Shown here piece after piece: positions 19,501-28,816 of a DNA stretch of 64,000 nt. The stretch comes from Paenibacillus tengchongensis (GTDB taxonomy: Bacteria; Bacillota; Bacilli; Paenibacillales; Paenibacillaceae). Position numbers and translations under genes: made by a program. The notes beneath the pieces were generated by a model. It worked only from the letters and a program-made list of their open reading frames with translations, did no database searches and was not told the origin of the DNA. Position 1 is the stretch's first letter. Every line of letters begins with the position of its first letter. The DNA is taken from NCBI RefSeq assembly GCF_008973665.1, contig NZ_WACP01000001.1, forward strand, positions 1 through 64,000, in the 5' to 3' direction.

Positions 19501-22498
19501 AAGTTTTGGATATGAACACATTGAGAATAGCAAGAAATACAACAAACATTGTTGTTTTCTGTTCAATAGCTATTTTTTGGAGCTTTTGAGTTAACTCTTC
19601 ATTAAAATGAAACGAGAAAACCTCTCCAACATTATCCTGAAACGGAAGTCTTGGGAAGTCAACTGGTAAGCTTAGCATTGGAGGAACATCTTCATAAACG
19701 TTCAACCAATAGTCCTTCTGCCGCATGAATGCTTCACTATTTGTTTGCGAGTTATGCCATACACTATAATCCTTGTACGTCACCGTTAAATCAGGCAAAT
19801 TCTGAGCGTTGTATAAATGGAGGCATTCGTTAATGAATATACTTAAAGAAGTTCCGTCAAATATGATATGATGAGCATCTATGAACAATAAACTTTTTTC
19901 TTCATTCATTCTTCCAATCTTTATCCGGATAAGTGGAGCTTTACTTAAATCAAACGGGCAAATCCAACCTTTTATAGTATCAGCCAGTTCCTTCTCATTA
20001 ATATCTTCACATACGTTTGCCAGCTGGGCATCAACAATTTTTTGTACAATTTCTCCATCGACAAAATCAAATATAGTACGCAATGGTTCATGTCTTTCTA
20101 TAACCGTTAAACATGCTTCTTCAAATCTCGCCAAGTCCAAACGTCCTTTAATAATAAATGCCGATGAAAGATTGTGTTCGATCCCTGTATTATCCATTTG
20201 ATGGAGCATGTATAATCTTTTTTGTGATGAACTGGTCGGGTAATATGACCTATATTCAGCCTTATCAATGGTTTGAATTATTTGTGTATTATGTGCGTTC
20301 AGGTTTAAACCGATATATGCGGCTAAGTCTTGTAACGTTTCATATTGGAATATGGCAAGTACATTTATCTCGAATAAAAACTTTTCGTGAATACGTTGGA
20401 TCATCATCATAGCGTTAAGAGAGTTGCCCCCAAGTTCAAGAAAGCTGTCATTTATAGACAAGTGCTTTACCCCAAGCACTTCTGCCCAAATATTAGCCAG
20501 TTCAATCTCAGTCTCGTTATACAACCCATGCTCTCTTCCGCTAAGGCTGATATCTGTTTTCTCCTGAATGGGTTTGGTCGTTTTAACCGTGAATTTCTGT
20601 TCCAATATTGGAACCCAATAACGCTCTCTATCAAATTGATAGACTGGAAGATTAACTTTTTGCATTTTTTCCTGGTAAACAGTGTCCCAGTCAATCGCCG
20701 AACCGTTAGAATACTTGACAGCTAATTGCCTAAGGAAAGTTCTATAGGCAGTTGCGTCTTTATGAACATGCGGGTTGTCAACTGAGACCGCTTTTGAACC
20801 CTTTAGGTTCTTATTGAACCCATAATATAGATCATCCTGCATCTTTATATCAAGATTACCTGCATTAATATTTTGAATGTTCATTAAAATAAATGTCAGC
20901 TTATCCACCAAATCTTCTTTACCCGTCACAATTGCAGCAACTCTGTAATGATAATGTCCTCTGCCCGTATTCGCTGTATAACAAATATTTGCGATATGTA
21001 GATTCTTATTTTGATTAAGAAATTCAATATAGCTTTCGAGCAGTTTAGCCAGTGATACCAGAGTTTTAGCAGAAAGCGTAAACAGGAAAGATTCATCAAC
21101 TGTGTTAGCCGGAAGAACAGGCTGGTTATCGGGTGCTTGTTCTAAGATGATATGACAGTTGGTCCCGCTGAACCCGTAAGAATTAACTGCAGCATATCGC
21201 GTTTCCCCACCATTATTCCATTCCGTTAAATTATTGGAAATATAAAACGGAGATTCAGACATATCAATATGCGGGTTTGGTTCATCAAAATTTATAACCG
21301 GAGGTATTTGGCGTTTATCTAATGACATTGCAACTTTAATGATTGACGCCAGACCTGAAACCGCTACTGAATTCCCGATATTAGGTTTTAATGCACCCAG
21401 CGAACAATACTGCTTTTCACCAGTGGCTTTGGAATATGCTTTACTCAATGCTTGAATTTCTATGGCATCAGATAATAGATTTCCACTTCCATGCGACTCT
21501 ATATATGAAACCACGCCGGGGTTAATATTAGCTTGTTGACAAGCCTTTAAAACTAATCGCGACTGGGCTTCTGCACTTAATGCAGTAATACCGCTGGTTG
21601 TACCATTATTGTTTACAGAACTGCCTTTAATCACTGCATAAATATAGTCCTTATCGTTTATCGCAGCCCTAAGTGGCTTAATTACGATAGCAGCTATACC
21701 TTCCCCCCATACAGTTCCATTTGCTTTACTATCAAATGCCCGGATTTCATAATCAGGAGATACAAGTCCGGACATTTCACTAAATTGAGGCAGTAGGAAT
21801 AAACTTACCCCACCGACAATGGCCATTTTACAATCATTATTTATTAATGCCCTACATGCCGATTGTAATGCTACAAGTCCTGAAGAACATGCAGTGTCAA
21901 TTACAACACTCGGACCCAGCAAATTTAGAAAATATGAAACACGGCTAGCAAGAATACTTGAATATGAGCCGATTAACGAATGGATATCCCCATCCGGTAA
22001 TGCTTTGCTATAGTCTGATTTATAAGTATGATCAACCCCTACATAGACTCCGGTATCTGTATAAGATAGGCAACTGCCTCCATAACCCGCATCTTCTACA
22101 GCCTCATAAGCAGTTTCTAAGAATAACCTTTGGCTTGGATCCATCGCAACAGCCTCGTTAGGAGAAATTCGAAAGAAGGACGCATCGAACTTATCCACTT
22201 CGCTTAAAAACCCGCCATTGGGTAAACTTATACCTTCAGGGAGGAAGGATTCTATATCCCTCTTTCTAGTCTGCGGGAACGAGGCAATGCTTTTTTTCTT
22301 GTTAACAAGATTACTCCAGTATATATCCTTGTTATCCGCCCCAGGGAATTTACCAGCAATTCCAACTATAGCTACCTCGGTTTCAATTGATTTGGATAAT
22401 TGCTGCAGTTCTTTTAAATATTCAAATGCAGTGCTCTTATCAATATTTCCATCTCGAAACTGGTTTAAGATATAGCGTTGAATGTTACCTTCTCCCAT
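16565..22498 (-). CDS. PKS-NRPS hybrid, KS0-T-C-A(Gly)-T-C-lobe
   Basis: 1977 residues. An N-terminal docking helix is followed by a KS with the nucleophile (DTACSSG, about 199). The usual HGTGT is ESHGSGN (about 333), and the second His is lost (NIGN, about 373), marking a non-elongating KS0. A carrier (LGGNSLNA, about 688) follows without KR or DH, then a condensation domain (HHIIFDG, about 871). The adenylation domain (SGSTGKPKG, about 1345) has pocket D-I-L-Q-L-G-M-I-W-K, which fits Gly, and a second carrier is near 1728. The last 200 residues resemble only the second lobe of a condensation domain, without HHxxxDG. The ATG at 22498 is preferred over the adjacent TTG because of the GGGAGAGAAG stretch upstream. 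It adds Gly to a polyketide chain handed over by KS0. Confidence 0.93.
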   Translation of the reverse strand: MGEGNIQRYILNQFRDGNIDKSTAFEYLKELQQLSKSIETEVAIVGIAGKFPGADNKDIYWSNLVNKKKSIASFPQTRKRDIESFLPEGISLPNGGFLSEVDKFDASFFRISPNEAVAMDPSQRLFLETAYEAVEDAGYGGSCLSYTDTGVYVGVDHTYKSDYSKALPDGDIHSLIGSYSSILASRVSYFLNLLGPSVVIDTACSSGLVALQSACRALINNDCKMAIVGGVSLFLLPQFSEMSGLVSPDYEIRAFDSKANGTVWGEGIAAIVIKPLRAAINDKDYIYAVIKGSSVNNNGTTSGITALSAEAQSRLVLKACQQANINPGVVSYIESHGSGNLLSDAIEIQALSKAYSKATGEKQYCSLGALKPNIGNSVAVSGLASIIKVAMSLDKRQIPPVINFDEPNPHIDMSESPFYISNNLTEWNNGGETRYAAVNSYGFSGTNCHIILEQAPDNQPVLPANTVDESFLFTLSAKTLVSLAKLLESYIEFLNQNKNLHIANICYTANTGRGHYHYRVAAIVTGKEDLVDKLTFILMNIQNINAGNLDIKMQDDLYYGFNKNLKGSKAVSVDNPHVHKDATAYRTFLRQLAVKYSNGSAIDWDTVYQEKMQKVNLPVYQFDRERYWVPILEQKFTVKTTKPIQEKTDISLSGREHGLYNETEIELANIWAEVLGVKHLSINDSFLELGGNSLNAMMMIQRIHEKFLFEINVLAIFQYETLQDLAAYIGLNLNAHNTQIIQTIDKAEYRSYYPTSSSQKRLYMLHQMDNTGIEHNLSSAFIIKGRLDLARFEEACLTVIERHEPLRTIFDFVDGEIVQKIVDAQLANVCEDINEKELADTIKGWICPFDLSKAPLIRIKIGRMNEEKSLLFIDAHHIIFDGTSLSIFINECLHLYNAQNLPDLTVTYKDYSVWHNSQTNSEAFMRQKDYWLNVYEDVPPMLSLPVDFPRLPFQDNVGEVFSFHFNEELTQKLQKIAIEQKTTMFVVFLAILNVFISKTCGQDDILIGTPVSGRTSRDMQSMIGLFINTIVLRNKPNRKKKFIDFLAEVKADTFASIENQLYPFDELVSQKVKDRDMSRNPLFDIMLVYQNFMMPAMQTEDFEIIPYEFNQVSVPCDLTFEVIEWDHQLLVNLKYRTQLYKKETIERLSKYFNHLVMNVISDLNKPIGEIPLIAPDERDRILADFSNSNTVMPIKERTIHSLIDEQCLKSECDTAVIFGDKHLSYGDLKKRSDHLSSLLRKKGVDIGTVVGLMVDRSVEMLISMIAILKSGGLYLPLDTEYPQERLNYMISDSQVKVLITTKAVHAKKSFDGTVVYLEDLDFQGADGEELEDKVEPDDLAYMMYTSGSTGKPKGVMIEHQAVHNFIASMTNRISFKRETRVLAVTTTSFDISVLELLLPLTAGSVVVLADDKEVKDPELLIEVIKKNQIEILQSTPSRMKQLLYCDPNLLVNSSLKSILIGGEILPYALASQLLNHNARIYNMYGPTESTIWSSIKEITELDAVTIGRPLDNTRMYILDEDLNVQPTGVAGELYIAGAGLARGYWNQFQLTQTRFVPDIVCGEERMYRTGDLAKWLPDREIEYIGRMDNQMKIRGYRIEPGEIVENMSAINKIEDAYITKQQYQDGTSYLCGYYLADITISDTEWREFLSKRLPDFMIPSYFFRLKQAPLTPNGKLDLQTLSLVGEIPNQVEFHAPKNEIESGLTAIWSDLLNRDKGSISVLDSFFNAGGNSLLLLKLKNEIDKWYPGVFAVADLFANPTIEKMSAFIQLKQEQLQAAPLIPISWPKEYILDEYAIGDNSLGIDLNIKGQIKTGLEKAAVKMGVFEEDIILAVIIYVLDKLSHNENKITIQVMDAPKHIKSLFFDLSLIESLSQLIRRISQIKSLKEAIPLSKISDVMKNKEPGYIFPIFYDKKLLNNRVNLLDEFDLILGFDKSFKDNSWQLQINSNKVGRDSLAEIAKECAGILDYIVNKGGIIQ

Positions 22499-22516
22499 CA
22501 ATATCTTCTCTCCCTT

Positions 22517-23935
22517 CTAACGAATTTGATACGATTTACTATGCTTTGACAAATATTGTTCCAGGTTGGATTTAAAACAATTATAGAGTTCAACTTTATC
22601 TTTAATTTCTTTAGAAAGATTATCTGTATAACCAATAAAATAATCGCAGGAACCATTCTTACAATAATCCACATAATCTTGAAACGTATTTAACTCGGAG
22701 TTGATTTCATAAGGCAAAGACCGTACCGGAGCAAGGGGGTCCAAGACATATACTCCCATAGAAACTGATAATTGTTGCGATGGAAACAGTTCAATTGCTG
22801 ATTCAATTTGCTTCAAAGATTGCTGAAATGACAAATAATCATCTCCATATGCATTAAACGAATAGAAAATATGTGTCCTGACGTTTGATTCGCTCAAAAA
22901 TTCAAACAACTGGTGAATGTGAGAATTGGTTGTGTAAATTCCATTTTGTCTACGGACATGTTCGTCTCCAGAGATCAAGGATATTGATATTTGGCTATAA
23001 TCCAACGTAAAGGTCTTGATCATTTCTTTAACAAAAGACTCGGACGGAGCTCTGCAACAGTAAGCATTCAACCCAATGTTAATTCTCTTATTCCGTATTA
23101 AGGAAAATATTTCCTCGTAATAATGAGAGGGAAATAATGAGAAATCATGTGAACAACATATGGTGTTCACTTTCATTTTAGACAATCTTTCAATATCGTT
23201 TACTACTTCTTCAGGTGGACGTACCCTCATGCCATTAATTCCGAATAAATCCATTCCGTTTTTGGAGGAGCCGCAACAATAGGAGCAATTTCTGTTACAA
23301 CCTCGTGCAAGCAGTATAGGATATTTCTTAAACCTTAGATCAAGTCCGGCTTCGGTAGTAAAATAGGTGAACCGCTTATTTTTCATAAAATCACATGAAA
23401 TGTAGTCAAAATCACCCGATTCCAAACATACATAAGTAATGTCTTTAACAATTGCCTTACCTTTTAAGCGGTATCCTATATTAGGAATTTCATTCAAGTG
23501 ATATTGGTTTCGAATTAGATGATCCACCAGCATCCTTAAAGGTTTTTCGCTATCCCCTCGAATAACATAATCAATACATTGATAATTTGTAATAATCTCT
23601 TCACAGTAAATTGTTGAAGTTAGTCCGCCAATGATTACAGGCACGTGCGGATGAACAGATTTGGAAAGCTCGGCTACACTTGTAGCACCATAACTATGTT
23701 CATACCAATGCAAATCTACCAATAATAATTTGTAATGTGTTTGTTTCAGCTCATCAATCAATGAATAGTTTGGAGTTAACGCATTCTCAACCCCCAAATT
23801 AATACCTCTTACGCGGTACCCCGCCTTAATAAGCATGTTTAATAAGGCAACTATACCAAGGGGCATGATGGAATATTCAGTATTAAACAGTGATTTGGTT
23901 GGATGGATATAAAGAACATCGAATTCGCCTTCCAT
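22517..23935 (-). CDS. cobalamin-binding radical-SAM enzyme
   Basis: 472 residues. The N-terminal 170 residues have the Rossmann-like pattern of B12-binding domains (VLYIHPT, then PLGIVALLNMLIKAGYRV, then VPVIIGG). The radical-SAM core carries CNRNCSYC (CxxxCxxC, near residue 210) for the 4Fe-4S cluster. A Cys-rich tail follows (KNGSCDYF and others). Enzymes of this class methylate unactivated carbons or rearrange substrates; the actual reaction cannot be read from the sequence. It is sandwiched between two PKS genes, so it is probably a tailoring enzyme acting on the carrier-bound chain or the product. The ATG at 23935 is preferred because GAGG precedes it at 8 nt. Confidence 0.85.
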   Translation of the reverse strand: MEGEFDVLYIHPTKSLFNTEYSIMPLGIVALLNMLIKAGYRVRGINLGVENALTPNYSLIDELKQTHYKLLLVDLHWYEHSYGATSVAELSKSVHPHVPVIIGGLTSTIYCEEIITNYQCIDYVIRGDSEKPLRMLVDHLIRNQYHLNEIPNIGYRLKGKAIVKDITYVCLESGDFDYISCDFMKNKRFTYFTTEAGLDLRFKKYPILLARGCNRNCSYCCGSSKNGMDLFGINGMRVRPPEEVVNDIERLSKMKVNTICCSHDFSLFPSHYYEEIFSLIRNKRINIGLNAYCCRAPSESFVKEMIKTFTLDYSQISISLISGDEHVRRQNGIYTTNSHIHQLFEFLSESNVRTHIFYSFNAYGDDYLSFQQSLKQIESAIELFPSQQLSVSMGVYVLDPLAPVRSLPYEINSELNTFQDYVDYCKNGSCDYFIGYTDNLSKEIKDKVELYNCFKSNLEQYLSKHSKSYQIR

Positions 23936-23959
23936 ACATAGCACCTCGCCTGCTATCCG

Positions 23960-26900
23960 TTATTCTTTTCCTTCTAATAAAGTTATAGTTCCATCAATCG
24001 AAAGGCTGCCCGCTTCCAACTCGTCCAAGAGATTTAACAAACGGATGTCGTCCATACCTACATGATTTTTATGCTGCGGGACAGAATTTTCTTTTTTATT
24101 CATTCTATCTTCAACACTGCATGCAAGCTGATAAACGGTAGGATATGAGAAGATATCCGAAATATCGACTACTCCCGGGTACTTGCTTTGAATTGCTTTT
24201 ATGAGTTGGGTAGCCAGTATAGAATCTCCACCCAGATCATGGAAATTATCAAAGATATCTATTTCCGTAAGTTCAAGAACACTTGCCCATATCCGTGCCA
24301 GATCTTTCTCTATTTCCGAATATTCACCGTCTGTTCCCCTAATTATTGTTTCTTCCATGTGCGCCTTTTGCGTGGTACTTGGAGCTGTATATTTACGCTT
24401 ATACTGTTCAATTTTGTGCCTTAGCTCCTGCGATAAGGCAAGCGGAAGCTGTCCCTCGATCCCAGCAGCCATCTGAAGGTTAATTTCTGCTGGAATTATT
24501 CGCGAAATATCGTAGTTTAGAATTTCCTCAAATATTTGCAATGCTGTGAGTGTCGAAACTGAGCGGAATAAGCCTTCCTTTCTTAATGCGTCATGTTCCA
24601 ACGCCATTCCCGTATCATTCCACGCAGGCCAATTTATAGTTGTCATATTCTTACCGTGACTTCTACCATATTGCGCATAACTATCCAGAAAGCTATTAGC
24701 TGCTGTATAGTCACCTTGGCCGGCTTCTCCAATGAGTGTAGCTATCGATGAGAACATTATAAAAAAGTCAAGCGTATTTTCAGCCAACAAATGATCCAGT
24801 ATCATTGTCCCTTTTATTTTGGGGTCTATGACTTTCTTAAAGGTTTCGTCATCTTTTCGGAATAAAAATCCTCCACCTGCTACACCGGCACAATGAATGA
24901 CACCATTAATTTTGTTATATTTCTTTTGAATCCTATAAAGATGTTGTTCCATTTCTTCTTCATTTGATATGTCAGCAGCCAGGACCATTACTTCAGACCC
25001 TGATTGTTCCATCTCTAATACAGCCTGAATTTTTCGGCAATAGGGATGTTCCTTATCCTCTTCCAGTAAGAACTTCCATTGATCACGATCTGGTAAACGG
25101 GTACGATTGAAAAATATTAAATTAACTTTATTCTTAGCTGTTAAATATTTGGCAATTTCCAGGCCTATACCACCCAAGCCACCAGTTATGATATAGACAC
25201 CCTCTGAACGAATTTCAATATTCCGTCTCTTAAGCTTGTCAGCATCAATTTCTGTGAGTTGCTCTACGTATCGTTGCCCTTTTCTGAGCGCACAGAGATA
25301 TAATGGTGTTGAATTATTGAGTTCGCTGAAAATATCCTGTGCTGTTGTATTCATTTCTATATCAATAGATCTGCAGATTAAATTCTGATATTCCTGATTG
25401 ATCACTTTTCCAAGTGCATACAACGGTGCATGCTGAGGAAAAAGATCACTTTCCAGATGATCGACTGCGTGAACAGATTCGGAGATGATAGCAATATTGA
25501 TTTGATTATTTATTTTCTCATTGATTAGTGCAGACACTAAATAAAAGAGACTGTTAACCCCCCGATTGATTTCTTCATCAAGGATATTCGCTTCATAAGT
25601 GAGATTTCTTTGAGAAACACTCGACATATGTACAATTTCAGTCAGAGTGACCCCCTTTAAATCTTGAAGCAGCTGGATGTAGTCTTCACGTTTTCCGGAA
25701 ATAATATAATTGTGATTATTCAACCTTGTATATTCCGATCCGATACTTACGTGAATTAATTCATTAGAATCTTTGCCGTGAATAAGATCTGCAAGCTCCA
25801 AGGATAAGCCGCGGCTATCACTAAATATCAATATTGCTCCGGATTTCCATTTTTTTGATGGATTACCTTCATTCTCATCAAGAATCCACTTGGATTCTAA
25901 ATATTGATTTGTTTTTTTACTCAACTTAAATTTCGAAGACGCTTCATGTACTTTTTTAATCACATAGTCATTTATCTTACATAGACATTTCCCTTGTTCA
26001 TCTACAAGAATAATTTCAAATGACACAGTCTCCATGCTATGGCCCTTATTTTCTTTCACTTTAATGTAGCTATAGAAGTGTTCTGGCAAATCAGCATAAA
26101 CCTTAAATTCCTTATAGGATAAAGGTAAGTATAATCCGCCGTCTCCTACCGCTTGAATAATCCCATTCACAGCATTATCCAGGAGGGCCGGATGAAGTGA
26201 ATGTTTCAATAAATCTTGCTTATAAGCAGCCGGCAGATGAATTTCCAGCAGAGACTGTCCCTCTCCCACGTAGGTTTCATCTATGTTATCCCATCTCGGA
26301 CCAAAGACAACCGTATCCCCCTCTGCACTCGGAGCCCGCTTAGCTAATTTAGTGGGGCAAGCCTCTTTAAGTTCTTCAATTTTATAAACGGGAAGCTCTG
26401 ATTCCTGTAAATGATAAATTTTCCCTTCAGCATGAATGGTCCATTTTTTCTGCTCAAGTATAGTAGCATCCTCATTCTTACTTGCAAAAGTAAAGAGGAA
26501 ATGATCTTCTTCCACACTAATTATGATCTGTACAGGCTTACTATTATTCTCTTCCACGATGATCGGAGTCAAAAAAACGACATCCCGGAATTCAATGTGT
26601 TCATTACCAAAATATTTACGGAATGCCTCACTGGCAATTTCAAGATATGCTGTTCCAGGAACCACACAATTACCAAGTATCTTATGTTCAAACAGCACCC
26701 AATGTTTCATTGCGTCAAAGCTCGTTTCAAAAATCCCCTGATTGATTGAATCAACGAGATGACGTTCAATTAGCGGATATCCAGCTTGGTCGTTACGGAC
26801 AACTTCGTCCATTCCTATCGTTTTGGGATCTGCCCAAAATCTGATTCTTTCAAGAGGATATGTCGGGATGGATACTCGCTTTCTTTCTCTAGATTCGTAA

Positions 26901-28798
26901 TAGTTACCCCAATTTATGTCGGCTCCTTTGACAAAAGCTTCACACAACGACTTAAGTATTGTCGCATCCGATATGCCGGACAAACGATGGTTAATGGATA
27001 AACTGAGTTCTTCTTTGTCTTTGTCCGTAATTTCATTAGAATCCTTTAGAGCTTTGGTTTTCCTTACCAGTTTATGTTCTCCGAAATATATCCCTTTGTT
27101 TGGATCTGTAGCCAGCATATTCTGTTCTGCCCATTCTAATCTTTCGATTAATTGCTCAGCAGTGTCAAACATAATCGCTAATCTGCTGGAATACTGCCCC
27201 CGCCCACTATTGGCGGTATAACAAACATCTCTTATGTCGATCTCTGGATTTTGATTAAGAAATTCAATGTAGCCATGGACAAGTTTTAGCAAAGTCTCTT
27301 TGTTTCTTGTAGATAAAGAGAGAACAAGCGGTGCTTCATGATGACGAACGGGAACATGATTCTCAGGCGCCTCTTCAAATACCATATGACAATTAGTCCC
27401 ACTAAATCCAAATGAACTCACTCCGGCACGGCAAGGTGAATTCCCCTGCTCCCATACTCTAAGAGTGTCGTTGATATAAACCGGGGATTCCGGAAAATTA
27501 ATATAAGGATTGGGCTCACTAAAGTTTATGCTCGGGGGAATCATTTTGTGTTTTAACGCCAGGATCACTTTAAATGCAGACGCAATACCGGCAGCTCCTA
27601 CCAGATGTCCTATATTGGCTTTTACAGAGCCGATTCCACAAAACTGCTTACGGTTCGTGTGTTTAAGAAATGCCTTTGTAATCCCTTTAATTTCAATAGG
27701 GTCCCCCAGTACCGTGCCCGTACCATGCGCTTCAATGTACGAAATAGTTTCAGGTGAAATTCTGGCATCCTTCCATGCTTTCAGAATCACATCTTCCTGC
27801 GCCTCCGGATTAGGTGCGGTAATACCATTTGAAGCCCCGTCGTTATTGATGGCGCTGCCTTTAATTACTGCATATATATTGTCCTTATCCGTCAGTGCTT
27901 TAGATAACGGCTTGAGAATTAATGCCCCCACACCTTCGCTCCATACGGTGCCATTTGCGTATTTATCGAATGTTTTCACTTTGTCGTCTACAGATTTTAC
28001 CGATTTAAGATTCACATTATTCTCCGACTCTTCTATCTTTAAGGATGTATACATGATATGGATACCGCCAGCAATTGCATAATCACATTCCTGATTTTTT
28101 AATGACATGCATGCTTGATGTATGGCCACCAACCCTGATGAACATGCAGTATCAATAACCATGCTGGGTCCTTGAAGATTAAGTAAATAGGAAATTCTGC
28201 TCGCTAAGATCCCTGCCCATGAACCGGTTTCATGTAGCTGATCCATTTCAGTAATATATTTATATAGGGATAAAGCCGTATGGTCATTGCCAACAAATAC
28301 ACCTGTTTTCGAACCAACTAAATTATTACCGCCATACCCGGAATCTTCTATAGCCTCCCACGCCACTTCCAGAAACAGCCGCTGGATTGGAGACATGAAT
28401 TTAGCTTCTTTGGGAGGAATCCTGAAAAAACCAGCATCGAATTTATCGATTTGGCGCAGAAACCCCCCTTTTCCATAAATATCATCATAATCAGTATCAG
28501 GCGGCAGTTTGGTTCCCAAGAAAATTTCCGCAAAATTCGGATTTTTCAAAACAGAATTAAAATCTTCTTTTCTTGCTTGTGGGAATTCACCTATGCAGCT
28601 CTTTCCATTACATAAATGATCCCAAAATTCATGTATATTTTCGGCTTCGGGAAACTTTCCGGATATGCCTATAATGGCTATATCATCTTTACCATTATCC
28701 TCAAGGTTCTGTAACTCCAATAACATTTTCTTTGCTTCTTCTTTGTTCAGTTGTTGGTTTGCTACCTGCTTGTAAATATATCTTTTAGTGTTATCCAT
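23960..28798 (-). CDS. trans-AT PKS, KS-DH-KR-ACP
   Basis: 1612 residues. An N-terminal docking helix is followed by a KS with DTACSSG (about 217), EAHGTGT (about 352) and NIGH (about 393), fully equipped for elongation. A DH-fold domain has HKILGNCVVP (HxxxGxxxxP, about 705), but its second motif reads LDNAVN (about 872), i.e. DxxxN instead of the usual DxxxQ/H. KR has GGLGGIG (about 1205) and GQGDYTAAN (about 1360). The ACP is LGGDSILA (about 1520), and the tail resembles a C-terminal docking motif. There is no AT, ER or TE. It should add a malonyl-derived C2 unit reduced to hydroxyl or alkene. AGGAGGG 7 nt upstream fixes the start. Confidence 0.95.
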   Translation of the reverse strand: MDNTKRYIYKQVANQQLNKEEAKKMLLELQNLEDNGKDDIAIIGISGKFPEAENIHEFWDHLCNGKSCIGEFPQARKEDFNSVLKNPNFAEIFLGTKLPPDTDYDDIYGKGGFLRQIDKFDAGFFRIPPKEAKFMSPIQRLFLEVAWEAIEDSGYGGNNLVGSKTGVFVGNDHTALSLYKYITEMDQLHETGSWAGILASRISYLLNLQGPSMVIDTACSSGLVAIHQACMSLKNQECDYAIAGGIHIMYTSLKIEESENNVNLKSVKSVDDKVKTFDKYANGTVWSEGVGALILKPLSKALTDKDNIYAVIKGSAINNDGASNGITAPNPEAQEDVILKAWKDARISPETISYIEAHGTGTVLGDPIEIKGITKAFLKHTNRKQFCGIGSVKANIGHLVGAAGIASAFKVILALKHKMIPPSINFSEPNPYINFPESPVYINDTLRVWEQGNSPCRAGVSSFGFSGTNCHMVFEEAPENHVPVRHHEAPLVLSLSTRNKETLLKLVHGYIEFLNQNPEIDIRDVCYTANSGRGQYSSRLAIMFDTAEQLIERLEWAEQNMLATDPNKGIYFGEHKLVRKTKALKDSNEITDKDKEELSLSINHRLSGISDATILKSLCEAFVKGADINWGNYYESRERKRVSIPTYPLERIRFWADPKTIGMDEVVRNDQAGYPLIERHLVDSINQGIFETSFDAMKHWVLFEHKILGNCVVPGTAYLEIASEAFRKYFGNEHIEFRDVVFLTPIIVEENNSKPVQIIISVEEDHFLFTFASKNEDATILEQKKWTIHAEGKIYHLQESELPVYKIEELKEACPTKLAKRAPSAEGDTVVFGPRWDNIDETYVGEGQSLLEIHLPAAYKQDLLKHSLHPALLDNAVNGIIQAVGDGGLYLPLSYKEFKVYADLPEHFYSYIKVKENKGHSMETVSFEIILVDEQGKCLCKINDYVIKKVHEASSKFKLSKKTNQYLESKWILDENEGNPSKKWKSGAILIFSDSRGLSLELADLIHGKDSNELIHVSIGSEYTRLNNHNYIISGKREDYIQLLQDLKGVTLTEIVHMSSVSQRNLTYEANILDEEINRGVNSLFYLVSALINEKINNQINIAIISESVHAVDHLESDLFPQHAPLYALGKVINQEYQNLICRSIDIEMNTTAQDIFSELNNSTPLYLCALRKGQRYVEQLTEIDADKLKRRNIEIRSEGVYIITGGLGGIGLEIAKYLTAKNKVNLIFFNRTRLPDRDQWKFLLEEDKEHPYCRKIQAVLEMEQSGSEVMVLAADISNEEEMEQHLYRIQKKYNKINGVIHCAGVAGGGFLFRKDDETFKKVIDPKIKGTMILDHLLAENTLDFFIMFSSIATLIGEAGQGDYTAANSFLDSYAQYGRSHGKNMTTINWPAWNDTGMALEHDALRKEGLFRSVSTLTALQIFEEILNYDISRIIPAEINLQMAAGIEGQLPLALSQELRHKIEQYKRKYTAPSTTQKAHMEETIIRGTDGEYSEIEKDLARIWASVLELTEIDIFDNFHDLGGDSILATQLIKAIQSKYPGVVDISDIFSYPTVYQLACSVEDRMNKKENSVPQHKNHVGMDDIRLLNLLDELEAGSLSIDGTITLLEGKE

Positions 28799-28816
28799 GT
28801 TTCAACCCTCCTGCTC

